Positions 53,516 through 62,144 of a stretch of DNA of 64,000 bases are shown here, one piece after another. This DNA is from Thermosediminibacter litoriperuensis. Lineage in GTDB: Bacteria > Bacillota > Thermosediminibacteria > Thermosediminibacterales > Thermosediminibacteraceae. The translations under genes were made by a program, and so were the position numbers. The stretch covers positions 35,258 through 99,257 of the forward strand of contig NZ_VNHO01000008.1 of NCBI RefSeq assembly GCF_008124715.1, given 5' to 3'. The notes below the pieces were generated by a model that saw only the letters and a list, made by a program, of their open reading frames with translations, was not told the DNA's origin and did no database searches. Each line of letters opens with the position of its first letter. The first letter of the stretch is position 1.

Positions 53516-54109
53516 GTGAACTGGGTTTTTTCTTTTTTCATACTGGGAGGCATATTTGTGGGGGCTTTTAATGGAAAGCTGGATTCGATAACTCCCGCTG
53601 CAATGGATGCGGCAAACAGCGCCGTTCAAAGGGCAATAAGTCTCATGGGTATTATCAGCCTCTGGCTTGGGGTAGCCCGGGTTGCCGAGGCGTCCGGCCT
53701 GATAGACCGGATGAGCCGGGTTATAGCCCCACTTTTCGCCTGGCTGTTTCCATCAATACCCAAAGGGCATCCGGCTTTGGGCTGTATTTTGATGAATCTT
53801 AGCGCCAACATACTGGGATTCGGCAATGCGGCTACCCCTTTCGGTCTCAAAGCAATGAAAGAACTGCAAAAACTCAACCCCCGCCCCGACACCGCTACTG
53901 AAGCCATGTGCACCTTTCTTGCAATTAACACCTCCAGCGTAACCCTGGTACCCGCCACAATAGTTGCCCTGAGGGCTTCGGCAGGTTCCAGGAATCCGTC
54001 GGAAGTAGTAGGAGCGATCCTTTTCGCCACTATGTGTTCCACTCTTGCCGCAATTACCGGAGATTACGTCATGAGAATTATAAACCGGAAAAGAAGCTCT
54101 TGGAGGTGA
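53516..54109 (+). CDS. spmA: Spore maturation protein A
   Basis: 197 residues with several membrane helices of the nucleoside-recognition/Spm family. GILVFSFFILGGIF-type start (here WVFSFFILGGIFVGAFNG), GLIDRMSRVIAPLFAWLFP and MNLSANILGFGNAATPFGLKAMKEL are its marks. Needed, with SpmB, for spore core dehydration in Bacillus. GTG 53516 follows AAAAGGAGG. It lies after an L,D-transpeptidase, as spm genes often lie near cell-wall genes such as dacB. Confidence 0.93.
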   Translation: MNWVFSFFILGGIFVGAFNGKLDSITPAAMDAANSAVQRAISLMGIISLWLGVARVAEASGLIDRMSRVIAPLFAWLFPSIPKGHPALGCILMNLSANILGFGNAATPFGLKAMKELQKLNPRPDTATEAMCTFLAINTSSVTLVPATIVALRASAGSRNPSEVVGAILFATMCSTLAAITGDYVMRIINRKRSSWR

Positions 54110-54114
54110 AAGGC

Positions 54115-54645
54115 GTGACGGTTGAAATGCCGGGGTTTTCATGGATAATTCCCTTTATTATTTCTGCGGTTTTTCTTCACGGGCTCATCAAGAAGGTAAG
54201 GGTATTTGAAGTCTTTGTGGAAGGAGCCCGGGAAGGTTTTTTAATCGCCATTAAGCTCATTCCTTACCTGGTGGGCATATACGTAGCCGTCGGCATATTT
54301 CGGGAGTCAGGAGCCGTAGATCTGATGGTGAAAGTGCTTCACCCGATCGTCGATTTCTTCGAAGTTCCGGCTGACGCCCTTTTTCTGTCGATAGCGCGAA
54401 GCCTCTCGGGACCGGCGGCACTGGGAATGATGCTGGAGATCTTCGATGCCCATGGCCCGGATTCCTTTATGGGGAGGCTGGCATCGACGCTGGTCGGTTC
54501 CACCGACACCACCTTTTACATAATAGCCGTGTACTTCGGTTCCGTGGGGGTGCGAAAGACTAGATATGCGATTCCCGTGGGGCTGTTTGCCGATTTTACC
54601 AGCCTTGTGGCATCGGTGTACATAGTCAAAAAGATGTTCGGATGA
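54115..54645 (+). CDS. spmB: Spore maturation protein B
   Basis: 176 residues of membrane protein. WIIPFIISAVFLHGLIKKVR, FEVFVEGAREGFLIAIKLIPYL and the closing LVGSTDTTFYIIAVYFGSVG match SpmB. GTG 54115 lies nine bases after GGAGG and gives the family's usual length; the frame upstream is inside spmA. It pairs with SpmA in spore heat resistance. Confidence 0.92.
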   Translation: MTVEMPGFSWIIPFIISAVFLHGLIKKVRVFEVFVEGAREGFLIAIKLIPYLVGIYVAVGIFRESGAVDLMVKVLHPIVDFFEVPADALFLSIARSLSGPAALGMMLEIFDAHGPDSFMGRLASTLVGSTDTTFYIIAVYFGSVGVRKTRYAIPVGLFADFTSLVASVYIVKKMFG

Positions 54646-54745
54646 TATTCAATATGGAATACAGCTTTATGTATTATTAAGACATAAACCCCCAAACTCG
54701 GGAATAAATTTTAAAATGTATAAGTTACCTGGTGGAGGGTGAAAA

Positions 54746-57385
54746 ATGCTGGATTCTTTGGGCACAGATCTTCGCAGAGGTTTATCCAGCCGGGAAATAC
54801 CTCTAAAGAAAAAACTGTTCGGAGAAAATCAATTGGAAGAATTCAGGACAACGCCGCCACTTGCCATCTTCTTAAACCAGTTTAAGGACACCATCACCTT
54901 GGTGCTGCTAGGTGCCACTTTGATATCCGTTTATCTGGGGGAAATAGCCGATGCCGTCGCGATTACGGCGATAGTAATATTAAACGGCATAATGGGTTTC
55001 GTCCAGGAGTACAGGACCGAAAAATCCCTCAAGGCCCTCAGGGAAATGACGGCGCCTGCCGCCAGGGTTCTAAGGGATGGAGAAGTCAAGGTTATACCGG
55101 CCAGAGACGTGGTACCCGGAGACGTAGTGTTGCTGGAGAGCGGGGATGTAGTACCGGCCGACGGAGAACTTTTCGAAGCGGAAAATCTCAAAATAGACGA
55201 GTCGGTGCTGACCGGGGAATCGGTGCCGGTGGAGAAGTCAGCGGAAAGTCGGGATCAGGAAGGTCTGAAAATTCACAGGGCGAACCTGGCGTTTATGGGA
55301 ACTATGGTAGTAAGCGGCCGGGGCAAAATGCTGGTGACTCAAATAGGTATGAGTACCGAAATGGGTAAAATCGCCGGAATGATAGGAGGGATAGAAGAGG
55401 AACAAACGCCCCTTCAAAAGCGCCTGGATCACCTGGGCAAACAGCTTGTAGTAATATGCCTTGCCATATGCGTTATAGTCGCCCTGCTCGGGGTTATAAG
55501 AGGGGAAAACCTGTACGACATGTTCCTGTTCGGAGTGAGTCTTGCCGTAGCCGCGATTCCCGAGGGGCTCCCGGCTGTGGTGACAATGGTTCTCACGCTG
55601 GGCGTGCAGAGAATGGTTAAAAAGAATGTTCTAATCAGGAAGCTTACGGCCGTAGAGACTCTCGGATGCGCTACGGTCATCTGTAGCGACAAAACGGGTA
55701 CCCTTACCGAAAACAGGATGACCGTAAGAAAAATATACGTTGACGACGGGGTGCTGACGGTCACGGGGAGCGGCTACAGGCTCGAAGGTGATTTTGTGAC
55801 ACAGGAGGGCAGGTTGCTCCGGGACCTGCCGCCCGGACTAAAAAAACTGCTCGAAATATCGGTTTCATGCAACAACGCGGAACTGAACGAACCCAAAGCG
55901 GGTCTTTTAGGAAAGTTTTTAAAATCCAGGGAAGTAATCCCTTCCGGTGACCCCACGGAAGTCGCACTGTTGGTTGCCGCAGCCAAGGCAGATATACGCA
56001 AAAGCGACGTGGAGAGGTCCTATAAGAGGTTCAGAGAAATCCCCTTTGATTCCGAACGAAGGTGCATGTCGGTGCTCGTCAAATCAGGGAGGGGGGAATT
56101 GTTCCTTTTTACGAAAGGGGCCGTTGATGTGGTGCTCGGCCTATGCGATAGAATTGAGGTCAACGGAAAGCTCAGAGAGATTACCGATGCCGACAAAAAG
56201 AAAATCACGGAAATCAACGAGGATATGGGCAGGGAAGCCCTCAGGGTTCTCGCCGTAGCTTACAAAAAGGTGAATCTGTCGCAGGCTGCAGATGCCAACC
56301 TTGAGCGAGACCTGATATTTGTAGGTTTAACGGGAATGATCGACCCTCCAAGACCTGAAGTGGTGGGTGCTGTCGAAAAGTGTTTTGCGGCGGGTATCAG
56401 ACCCGTAATGATCACCGGCGACCACCGGGCTACGGCCTGGGCGGTGGCGCGGGAGCTCAACATAATGGGCAAAGGGGGTAGAATCCTCACCGGGCAGGAG
56501 CTGGATGATATGTCCGAAACCGAGTTTTTAAACTGCGTTGACGACGTTTCCGTATACGCTCGGGTGACCCCGAGGCATAAGCTCAGGATAGTGCGCGCTC
56601 TTAAGAAAAAAGGCCACGTGGTGGCCATGACCGGCGATGGAGTAAACGATGCGCCCGCGGTGAAAGAAGCCGATATAGGCATATCGATGGGCAGGAGCGG
56701 TACCGATGTAACCAAGGAAGCCTCGGCCATGATACTGATGGACGACAATTTCGCCAGCATCGTCGCTGCTGTGGAAGAGGGCCGCATAATTTACGACAAC
56801 ATCCGTAAATTCATACGTTATCTGCTCTCGTGCAATACCGGAGAAGTTCTGACAATGGTTTGGGCGTCGCTTTTGAGACTTCCTCTACCCCTGCTGCCCA
56901 TACAGGTTCTCTGGATGAACCTCATAACCGACGGCCTGCCGGCTATAGCCCTGGGAGCCGACCCCCCGGAAAGGGATGTCATGAGCCGCAGGCCACGGCA
57001 AAAAAACGAAAGCATTTTTTCAAGGGGTATGGGGCGCAGGATATTTTACAGGGGTTTTTTGATAAGCCTGGCTACAATAACCGCGTACTTGATATCCAGG
57101 TATTACGGGCGTGGAGATCTATCATTTTCCAGAACCGTTGCCTTCTGCACCCTGATAATGTCCCAGCTGATTTTTGCCTTCGAGTGCAGGTCGGAGAGTG
57201 CCGCTGTATGGGAACAGAACCCCTTTTCCAACCTGTACCTGACCCTGGCGGTAGTATGTTCGGCGGCGATGCTTTTCGGGGTTGTATACATACCGGGGCT
57301 GCAGGTTATATTCCACACCGTGCCCCTCACTAAGGAAGTGTGGCTTTTGATCCTGGCCTTATCTGGCTTAGGCGCAATCTTATAG
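54746..57385 (+). CDS. P-type calcium-translocating ATPase
   Basis: 879 residues, SERCA/PMCA-like (P2 class). N-terminal cation-ATPase domain, TGES loop in DESVLTGESVPVEKS (near residue 156), PEGLPAVV in the fourth helix with the calcium-binding glutamate, phosphorylated aspartate in CSDKTGTLTENRM (near 318), and hinge TGDGVNDAPAVKEADIG (near 633). The last helices carry LWMNLITDGLPAIALG. It probably pumps calcium out of the cytoplasm and may supply calcium handling in sporulation. Manganese transport is an alternative. ATG 54746 follows GGTGGAGGG. Confidence 0.93.
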   Translation: MLDSLGTDLRRGLSSREIPLKKKLFGENQLEEFRTTPPLAIFLNQFKDTITLVLLGATLISVYLGEIADAVAITAIVILNGIMGFVQEYRTEKSLKALREMTAPAARVLRDGEVKVIPARDVVPGDVVLLESGDVVPADGELFEAENLKIDESVLTGESVPVEKSAESRDQEGLKIHRANLAFMGTMVVSGRGKMLVTQIGMSTEMGKIAGMIGGIEEEQTPLQKRLDHLGKQLVVICLAICVIVALLGVIRGENLYDMFLFGVSLAVAAIPEGLPAVVTMVLTLGVQRMVKKNVLIRKLTAVETLGCATVICSDKTGTLTENRMTVRKIYVDDGVLTVTGSGYRLEGDFVTQEGRLLRDLPPGLKKLLEISVSCNNAELNEPKAGLLGKFLKSREVIPSGDPTEVALLVAAAKADIRKSDVERSYKRFREIPFDSERRCMSVLVKSGRGELFLFTKGAVDVVLGLCDRIEVNGKLREITDADKKKITEINEDMGREALRVLAVAYKKVNLSQAADANLERDLIFVGLTGMIDPPRPEVVGAVEKCFAAGIRPVMITGDHRATAWAVARELNIMGKGGRILTGQELDDMSETEFLNCVDDVSVYARVTPRHKLRIVRALKKKGHVVAMTGDGVNDAPAVKEADIGISMGRSGTDVTKEASAMILMDDNFASIVAAVEEGRIIYDNIRKFIRYLLSCNTGEVLTMVWASLLRLPLPLLPIQVLWMNLITDGLPAIALGADPPERDVMSRRPRQKNESIFSRGMGRRIFYRGFLISLATITAYLISRYYGRGDLSFSRTVAFCTLIMSQLIFAFECRSESAAVWEQNPFSNLYLTLAVVCSAAMLFGVVYIPGLQVIFHTVPLTKEVWLLILALSGLGAIL

Positions 57386-57475
57386 CCGGCCAAAATACGT
57401 ATTTTTTTAAAATGGGAAGGAATTTTGAAAGTTTTGTGGAAATTATATAGTAAAAGCGGCCGGGAGGTTGTTATA

Positions 57476-57784
57476 ATGATTAAAGATCTGGAGTTCAGCA
57501 TAAACCTCTACACCGAAGGGGAAAAGTTCTTCGATGTTCTGAAAGCCATTATAAGAGATTCGAAAAAATCCCAATGGCCTCACGAAAGGGAAAGAGCTGT
57601 GTATGCCGAAGAGTTGTTTAAAAGAGCTCTTGACACTTTTGAGGAGGCCATTCATATTGCCGAAACCAGGGTGGAAGAGGGCCTTCATATCGAACAGGAT
57701 CTTAAAATAATCAAAGAACTGAAAGCCAAGCGCGACTACTGGAAGAAAAAATTAGAAGAGGTCGTCAGCGTTTCCCGCTGTTAA
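57476..57784 (+). CDS. Small helical protein, uncharacterised
   Basis: 102 residues, strongly charged and helical (ELFKRALDTFEEAIHIAETR, then DLKIIKELKAKRDYWKKKLEEV). ATG 57476 lies eight bases after GGGAGG; earlier starts have no such site. No family recognised. The macro-domain gene follows after 19 bases and is probably cotranscribed. Confidence 0.6.
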   Translation: MIKDLEFSINLYTEGEKFFDVLKAIIRDSKKSQWPHERERAVYAEELFKRALDTFEEAIHIAETRVEEGLHIEQDLKIIKELKAKRDYWKKKLEEVVSVSRC

Positions 57785-57803
57785 TCCGATCGGAGGTGAT
57801 AAG

Positions 57804-58280
57804 GTGAAGGTCGTTATAGGGGATATAACCAAAGCGGAGGCTGACGTTATCGTCAATGCTGCGAACGGGTTGGGTCCCATGGGTGGAGGGGTCGCCCTCG
57901 CTATTAAAAAGGCCGGCGGCAAGGTCATAGAAGACGAGGCTGTAAGAGTCTGCAGGGAGATGGACCCTCAGCCGGGCGACGTTTACGTCACCACTGCCGG
58001 CGGTCTAAAAGCTAAGTATGTTTTTCATGCAGTGACGATGAAAAAACCTGCAGAACCGTCCAGTGTAGAGATCGTTAGAAAATGCCTCCAATCGCTGCTT
58101 GAGAAGGCCAGGCAAATGGGGGTAAAATCCATGGTCTTGCCGGCCTTGGCCACCGGTGTTGGGGGTGTTCCCAAAAAAGATGTGGCCCGGGTTTACAGGG
58201 AGATCCTGGGAGGCGTAAAAGATATATACATAACGGTTATGGACATAAGCGGGGATTTCATTAAATATCTCGAAGGATAA
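57804..58280 (+). CDS. Macro-domain protein
   Basis: 158 residues, all macro domain. VVIGDITKAEADVIVNAANG, GGGVALAIKKAGG and SMVLPALATGVGGVPKKDVA form the ADP-ribose pocket. It may bind or remove ADP-ribose, or act on O-acetyl-ADP-ribose. The asparagine in NAAN of active de-acylating members is present. No ADP-ribosyltransferase or sirtuin is near. GTG 57804 follows GGAGGTG. Confidence 0.9.
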   Translation: MKVVIGDITKAEADVIVNAANGLGPMGGGVALAIKKAGGKVIEDEAVRVCREMDPQPGDVYVTTAGGLKAKYVFHAVTMKKPAEPSSVEIVRKCLQSLLEKARQMGVKSMVLPALATGVGGVPKKDVARVYREILGGVKDIYITVMDISGDFIKYLEG

Positions 58281-58285
58281 TTTTT

Positions 58286-58318
58286 AAGGAGGCTTTTATC
58301 TAAAAAAAGCCTCCTTTT
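58286..58318 (+). terminator. Terminator after the macro-domain gene
   Basis: AAGGAGGCTTTT/AAAAAGCCTCCTT stem and a run of T's. Confidence 0.9.
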
Positions 58319-58410
58319 TAATTGCTTACATTAATGGGGTATGTTTCCGAATGCTTGAGGGTTTCCTTGAAAATACTAAAATAAAAATGTGATCAAAGGA
58401 GGAAATGGGT

Positions 58411-58617
58411 ATGGATGGAGCGAATAAAGATAAAGAAAAGGTCGGTGTAAAAAGACTTGTGCCCCATATGGATAGGCTGAGATTCAGGGGCGAGCTTGTC
58501 GACGACGAAAGGCCGGAAAAATACGAGTTGTCCGGGGAATTCGAGCTGAAGAATCCTATGAAGACGCCGCCCAATAATCTCACCGTGAAGAACCGAGAGA
58601 AAAAGGAAAAAGAATAA
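58411..58617 (+). CDS. Small hydrophilic protein, uncharacterised
   Basis: 68 residues, highly charged (DGANKDKEKVGVKRLVPHMD, then ERPEKYELSGEFELKNP), ending in a lysine/glutamate tail. ATG 58411 lies eight bases after AAAGGAGG; ATG 58405 is too close. No family recognised. It is followed after 13 bases by another small gene. Confidence 0.55.
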   Translation: MDGANKDKEKVGVKRLVPHMDRLRFRGELVDDERPEKYELSGEFELKNPMKTPPNNLTVKNREKKEKE

Positions 58618-58630
58618 GGCGGGAGGTTGT

Positions 58631-58930
58631 TTGCACGTGTTGAATTCCATAAGGGAGACCAGGGCGGTAAAAGACGGTCTGCACAATATAATCCTGGAAA
58701 TTCCCGAAAAGGTTTACCGGACCTTTTATGAAACCCTTAGCGAGGAAAACGCTTACGATATCCTGAAACAGTACCTCAATTACCACCAGGACGACGCGGT
58801 TCCGAGCGACGTAAAAATCCAGCACAATAGAAACGCCCATACGGTAAACATTTACGCCAATCTCCACTATTTAGGCAACGAAAAGACAAGGCCCAAGTAT
58901 TATGCGGACGATGCAATGGGGGAGCAATAG
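58631..58930 (+). CDS. Uncharacterised 99-residue protein
   Basis: Soluble protein of about 99 residues with helical first half (KVYRTFYETLSEENAYDILK) and a beta-rich second half (HNRNAHTVNIYANLHYLG). TTG 58631 follows GGGAGG at a short distance, and GTG 58637 is an alternative. No family recognised. It is probably cotranscribed with the preceding small gene. Confidence 0.55.
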   Translation: MHVLNSIRETRAVKDGLHNIILEIPEKVYRTFYETLSEENAYDILKQYLNYHQDDAVPSDVKIQHNRNAHTVNIYANLHYLGNEKTRPKYYADDAMGEQ

Positions 58931-58959
58931 TATGTAAAATACCGGATACTGACCATAAC

Positions 58960-58987
58960 ATTGCACCAGTAATTTGCTCGGTGCAAT
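58960..58987 (+). other. Hairpin upstream of the OsmC gene
   Basis: ATTGCACC/GGTGCAAT, an 8-bp perfect inverted repeat with a 12-base loop. No T run, so either an operator or a weak terminator. Confidence 0.4.
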
Positions 58988-59016
58988 TAAATAAACTTAG
59001 AATAGGGGGTATCATT

Positions 59017-59457
59017 ATGGCAAAAGTGACCTTCAACGCCAAAGTGGACTGGAAGGGCGGAATGGTAGCCGAAGGAACCGCCAGGGGATTTAAGGTTACC
59101 GTCGACGAACCCAAAAATCTCGGCGGAACCGATACCGCCATGAACCCCGTTGAGATGCTCCTGTGTTCTCTGGGGGGATGCATGGCCATTGTAGCCAGCG
59201 CATTCGCTCCGATGTGCGGCGTAGAATTGAAGGGGTTTTCCGTGGACCTTCAGGGAGACCTCGATCCCGACGGCTTCCTTGGGAAAAACCCGAATGTGAG
59301 AAAGGGCTTTTCCGAGATACGCTATAAAATGCACATAGTTTCCGATTCCCCGGAAGAAAACGTGAAGAAACTGTACAACCTGATACAGGAAAGGTGTCCT
59401 GTCAAAGATACCCTTCAGGGCGTACCCGTAACCGGTGAGATGGTTATTGAAAAATAA
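59017..59457 (+). CDS. OsmC family protein
   Basis: 146 residues of the OsmC/Ohr superfamily, in the YhfA-like branch. The two redox-active cysteine positions are present: LCSLGGCMAI (near residue 50) and ERCPVKDTL (near 130). Members reduce organic peroxides or protect against oxidative stress; a specific substrate is not indicated. ATG 59017 lies six bases after AGGGGGGT. Own terminator downstream. Confidence 0.88.
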   Translation: MAKVTFNAKVDWKGGMVAEGTARGFKVTVDEPKNLGGTDTAMNPVEMLLCSLGGCMAIVASAFAPMCGVELKGFSVDLQGDLDPDGFLGKNPNVRKGFSEIRYKMHIVSDSPEENVKKLYNLIQERCPVKDTLQGVPVTGEMVIEK

Positions 59458-59468
59458 TGTGGTGTAAA

Positions 59469-59499
59469 ACTGCCGGAGTACTGTTCCGGCAGTTTATGT
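59469..59499 (+). terminator. Terminator of the OsmC gene
   Basis: ACTGCCGGA/TCCGGCAGT 9-bp stem, T-rich tail TTATGTTTT. Confidence 0.75.
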
Positions 59500-59507
59500 T
59501 TTCGCCG

Positions 59508-59536
59508 TTGACACCGATAAGCTGGTAAATTAAACT
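59508..59536 (+). promoter_or_regulatory. Promoter of birA
   Basis: TTGACA (59508-59513), 17-base spacer, TAAACT (59531-59536). Confidence 0.7.
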
Positions 59537-59581
59537 ATATATAGCTCCAATACCGGTTTCGTGAAAAGGTGGATTTTCGCT

Positions 59582-60565
59582 ATGATATCGAAGGATGGTT
59601 CACCAAACGAGCTTTTATTACTGCTCCTTTCGAAAAAAGGCCAGTACGTATCCGGCGAGGAAATCAGCGCGAGATTCGGCGTTAGCCGTACTGCGATATG
59701 GAAGCAGGTAAACCATTTGAGACAGGTTGGGTACGAAATAGATTCTTTGCCGAGGGTTGGTTATTGTTTGAAAAAATCGCCGGACCTTCTTTTGCCGGAA
59801 GAGATCATGGCCCAAATCAATCTTACGTTTCTCGGCCGCAGAATATATTATTACCCGACGACGGGTTCTACCAACGAAGAAGCGAAAAAAATCGCGGGAG
59901 AGGGTGCCCTCCATGGCTCGCTGGTGATAGCGGAAGAGCAGACCGGTGGAAAGGGAAGAATGGGAAGGGTGTGGATTTCTCCTCCGCGGGTGGGAATATG
60001 GATGTCGATCATCCTGAGGCCCGGTATACAGCCCTATGAAGCCCCCAGAATCACCATGACCGGCGCTGTAGCTGCGGCAAAAGCCATAAGAGAAAGAACG
60101 GGAGTCACCTGCCATATAAAATGGCCTAACGACATTCTGGTGGAAGGCAGAAAGGTGGCCGGCATTTTGACAGAAATGAGCGCCGATATGGACGGCATTA
60201 ATTACGTTGTAATGGGCATAGGCATCAATGTAAACAATGAGGACTTTCCCGGCGAGCTGAAAGAAATCGCCACTTCGCTGAAGCTTGCCCGGGGCGAGGC
60301 CGTAGACCGGCTGGATATTTTAACGGGATTCCTCTCCCGTTTTGAGGACTGCTATAACTACCTCGAGGCAGGGGAGTTCAAAAAGATTCTTGAAGAGTGG
60401 AGGCTGTTGAGCTGCAACCTGGGCAGGCGAGTCAGGGTTGTAGGCAAGAATTTTGCCGTGGAAGGGATCGCCCTGGACGTGGACGACGACGGCGCTCTGC
60501 TCGTCAAAAGCGAAAGCGGCCAAGTGGAGAGAATCCTGAGCGGGGACGTTTCGCTGAAGGCATAA
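59582..60565 (+). CDS. birA: Biotin-protein ligase and biotin repressor BirA
   Basis: 327 residues. An N-terminal winged helix (residues 1-65: YVSGEEISARFGVSRTAIWK) makes it a group II, DNA-binding ligase. The catalytic domain has STNEEAKKIA, the biotin loop GGKGRMGRVWISPP (GRGRRGR-type, near 125) and KWPNDILVEGRKVAGILTEM (near 180), and the C-terminal SH3-like part follows. ATG 59582 is preferred as AAAGGTGG lies nine bases upstream; GTG 59561 would add seven residues. Biotin would be attached to carboxylase subunits, and a carboxyltransferase subunit gene is in this window at 63606. Confidence 0.94.
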   Translation: MISKDGSPNELLLLLLSKKGQYVSGEEISARFGVSRTAIWKQVNHLRQVGYEIDSLPRVGYCLKKSPDLLLPEEIMAQINLTFLGRRIYYYPTTGSTNEEAKKIAGEGALHGSLVIAEEQTGGKGRMGRVWISPPRVGIWMSIILRPGIQPYEAPRITMTGAVAAAKAIRERTGVTCHIKWPNDILVEGRKVAGILTEMSADMDGINYVVMGIGINVNNEDFPGELKEIATSLKLARGEAVDRLDILTGFLSRFEDCYNYLEAGEFKKILEEWRLLSCNLGRRVRVVGKNFAVEGIALDVDDDGALLVKSESGQVERILSGDVSLKA

Positions 60566-60609
60566 ATCACCTCCCGGGTGTTAAAAATAATAGTGGAGGT
60601 GTGTCAGTA

Positions 60610-60813
60610 GTGGATGACAGGCAGAAGCAGATAGAAGAAATAGTGGATTTCGTAAGCCACCACAAGAATTCCCTTGCGAGTATCAACATCTGTTCCCGCA
60701 TACTGGGAGATAAATTTGTGCGGGTCGACGACGAGGTTATACGAGAATTAAAGGTAAAACTGCCGAGGGCGGATAGCGAAGAACTCGAAGCTTTTTACTA
60801 CATGATAAAATAA
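60610..60813 (+). CDS. Small conserved-looking protein between birA and dapB
   Basis: 67 residues: DDRQKQIEEIVDFVSHHKNS then NICSRILGDKFVRVDDEVIR and LPRADSEELEAFYYMIK. GTG 60610 lies nine bases after GGAGGT. No family recognised; soluble, with a mixed helical pattern. It has its own terminator. Confidence 0.6.
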   Translation: MDDRQKQIEEIVDFVSHHKNSLASINICSRILGDKFVRVDDEVIRELKVKLPRADSEELEAFYYMIK

Positions 60814-60821
60814 AAGGATAG

Positions 60822-60858
60822 AAAAGCTTTCCTTAATCGAGGAAGGCTTTTATTTTTT
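60822..60858 (+). terminator. Terminator before dapB
   Basis: AAAAGCTTTCCT and AGGAAGGCTTTT pair with one mismatch around TAATCG, followed by ATTTTTT. Confidence 0.85.
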
Positions 60859-60926
60859 GCAGGAACTTTTTGAACAACTATAGAATATACTAAAATGATG
60901 TATATTTTTCCGTGAGGAGGATTTCT

Positions 60927-61682
60927 ATGATAAAAATAATCCTGAACGGTGCTAGAGGGAAGATGGGAAAGACCATAGCGGAACTGGTTGAAAGAGAAGA
61001 GGACATGCGGATAGTGGCGGGAGTTGACATTGTGGCGGAAGCAGGGAAGTTTCCCGTATACGACAGCATTTTCAAAATAGAGGAAAAAGCCGATGTGATC
61101 GTGGATTTTTCTAACCCTAGAGCACTGGAAAATTTGTGCAGTTACGCCTCTTCCCGCAAAATTCCGATGGTGGTCGGGACTACCGGCTTTGAAGAATCAC
61201 ATAAGAAAATGTTAGTTGAGGTTTCGAAGGATGTACCGGTGTTTGTGTCCCACAACATGTCTTTAGGTGTGTTTCTTACCGTGATGCTGGCTCAGCAGGC
61301 CGCCCGGATCCTGGGCGATTTCGACGTAGAGATAGTCGAGAGGCACCACAACCAGAAAATCGACGCTCCCAGCGGCACGGCCCTTATGATAGCCGACGCC
61401 ATAAAAGAAGTGAGAAGCGACGCCCATTACGTTTACTGCAGGGCTGACAAAAGGCAAAAGAGGGTTAGAAACGAAATAGGCATTCATTCCATCCGGGCCG
61501 GCAATCTTGTAGGTGAGCACAGAGTGATTTTCGGAGGAGAAGATGAAACGATTGAAATAAGCCATCTGGTAACTTCCAGAAGGGTGCTGGCGGCAGGTGC
61601 CCTGAAAGCCGCCAGGTTCATAATAACCCAGGCTCCCGGGTATTATACGATGGCCGATCTGGTAAAAATCCTGGAAAGCTAA
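60927..61682 (+). CDS. dapB: 4-Hydroxy-tetrahydrodipicolinate reductase
   Basis: 251 residues. NGARGKMGKTIAELV is the N-terminal dinucleotide-binding motif. VVGTTGFEESHKKML, VEIVERHHNQKIDAPSGTAL (catalytic His and the lysine-containing loop) and GEHRVIFGGEDETIEISH follow. It reduces the dihydrodipicolinate precursor towards lysine and diaminopimelate for cell wall, and leads to dipicolinate in spores. ATG 60927 follows GAGGAGG. Its last codon overlaps the stop of the opposing zinc-ribbon gene by four bases. Confidence 0.96.
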   Translation: MIKIILNGARGKMGKTIAELVEREEDMRIVAGVDIVAEAGKFPVYDSIFKIEEKADVIVDFSNPRALENLCSYASSRKIPMVVGTTGFEESHKKMLVEVSKDVPVFVSHNMSLGVFLTVMLAQQAARILGDFDVEIVERHHNQKIDAPSGTALMIADAIKEVRSDAHYVYCRADKRQKRVRNEIGIHSIRAGNLVGEHRVIFGGEDETIEISHLVTSRRVLAAGALKAARFIITQAPGYYTMADLVKILES

Positions 61683-62041
61683 TTCAGTTTTCTTCCACAG
61701 TAAGGGCAGAAATTAAAGGCGGGATCGGCGTAACTTCCGCAATCCGGGCAGTAATTACCGTGGCCGAATACTTTATGCAGCCGGCTTGCATCTAATCTTG
61801 CGCCGGTTTTCAGTTCCTCGGCATAGTCCTTTTCTACCGCGTAAACAGCGGGACAGCACCTGTACTTTACAAAGTACCTCCTATTCCACTGAAAAATGGG
61901 GATAAAAAAGAAATGAAAGTAGGTAAAAACCTCTACTAATTCCGCCCTGGACAGCCTGCCGCACGATGGACATATTACCGCGTCGAATTCTTTGATAATC
62001 TTTTCCCTGTTTTGGATTCCGAAGATACCAAAAAAGAACAT
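61679..62041 (-). CDS. Zinc-ribbon protein
   Basis: 120 residues. CPSCGRLSR near residue 24 and, at the end, CPDCGSYADPAFNFCPYCGRKLN, a double zinc knuckle. The middle FTYFHFFFIPIFQWNRRYFVKY is hydrophobic, as in zinc-ribbon proteins anchored to the membrane. ATG 62041 follows GGGGAGGAAG. No role known. Confidence 0.75.
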   Translation of the reverse strand: MFFFGIFGIQNREKIIKEFDAVICPSCGRLSRAELVEVFTYFHFFFIPIFQWNRRYFVKYRCCPAVYAVEKDYAEELKTGARLDASRLHKVFGHGNYCPDCGSYADPAFNFCPYCGRKLN

Positions 62042-62144
62042 AGTCTTCCTCCCCGCACCTTAATGGTCACAGATTTAATTATAATACACCGGAACTCCTT
62101 CCGCCAGACAATTTTAATATCGGATATTTAAAGCGCCTCCAGAG

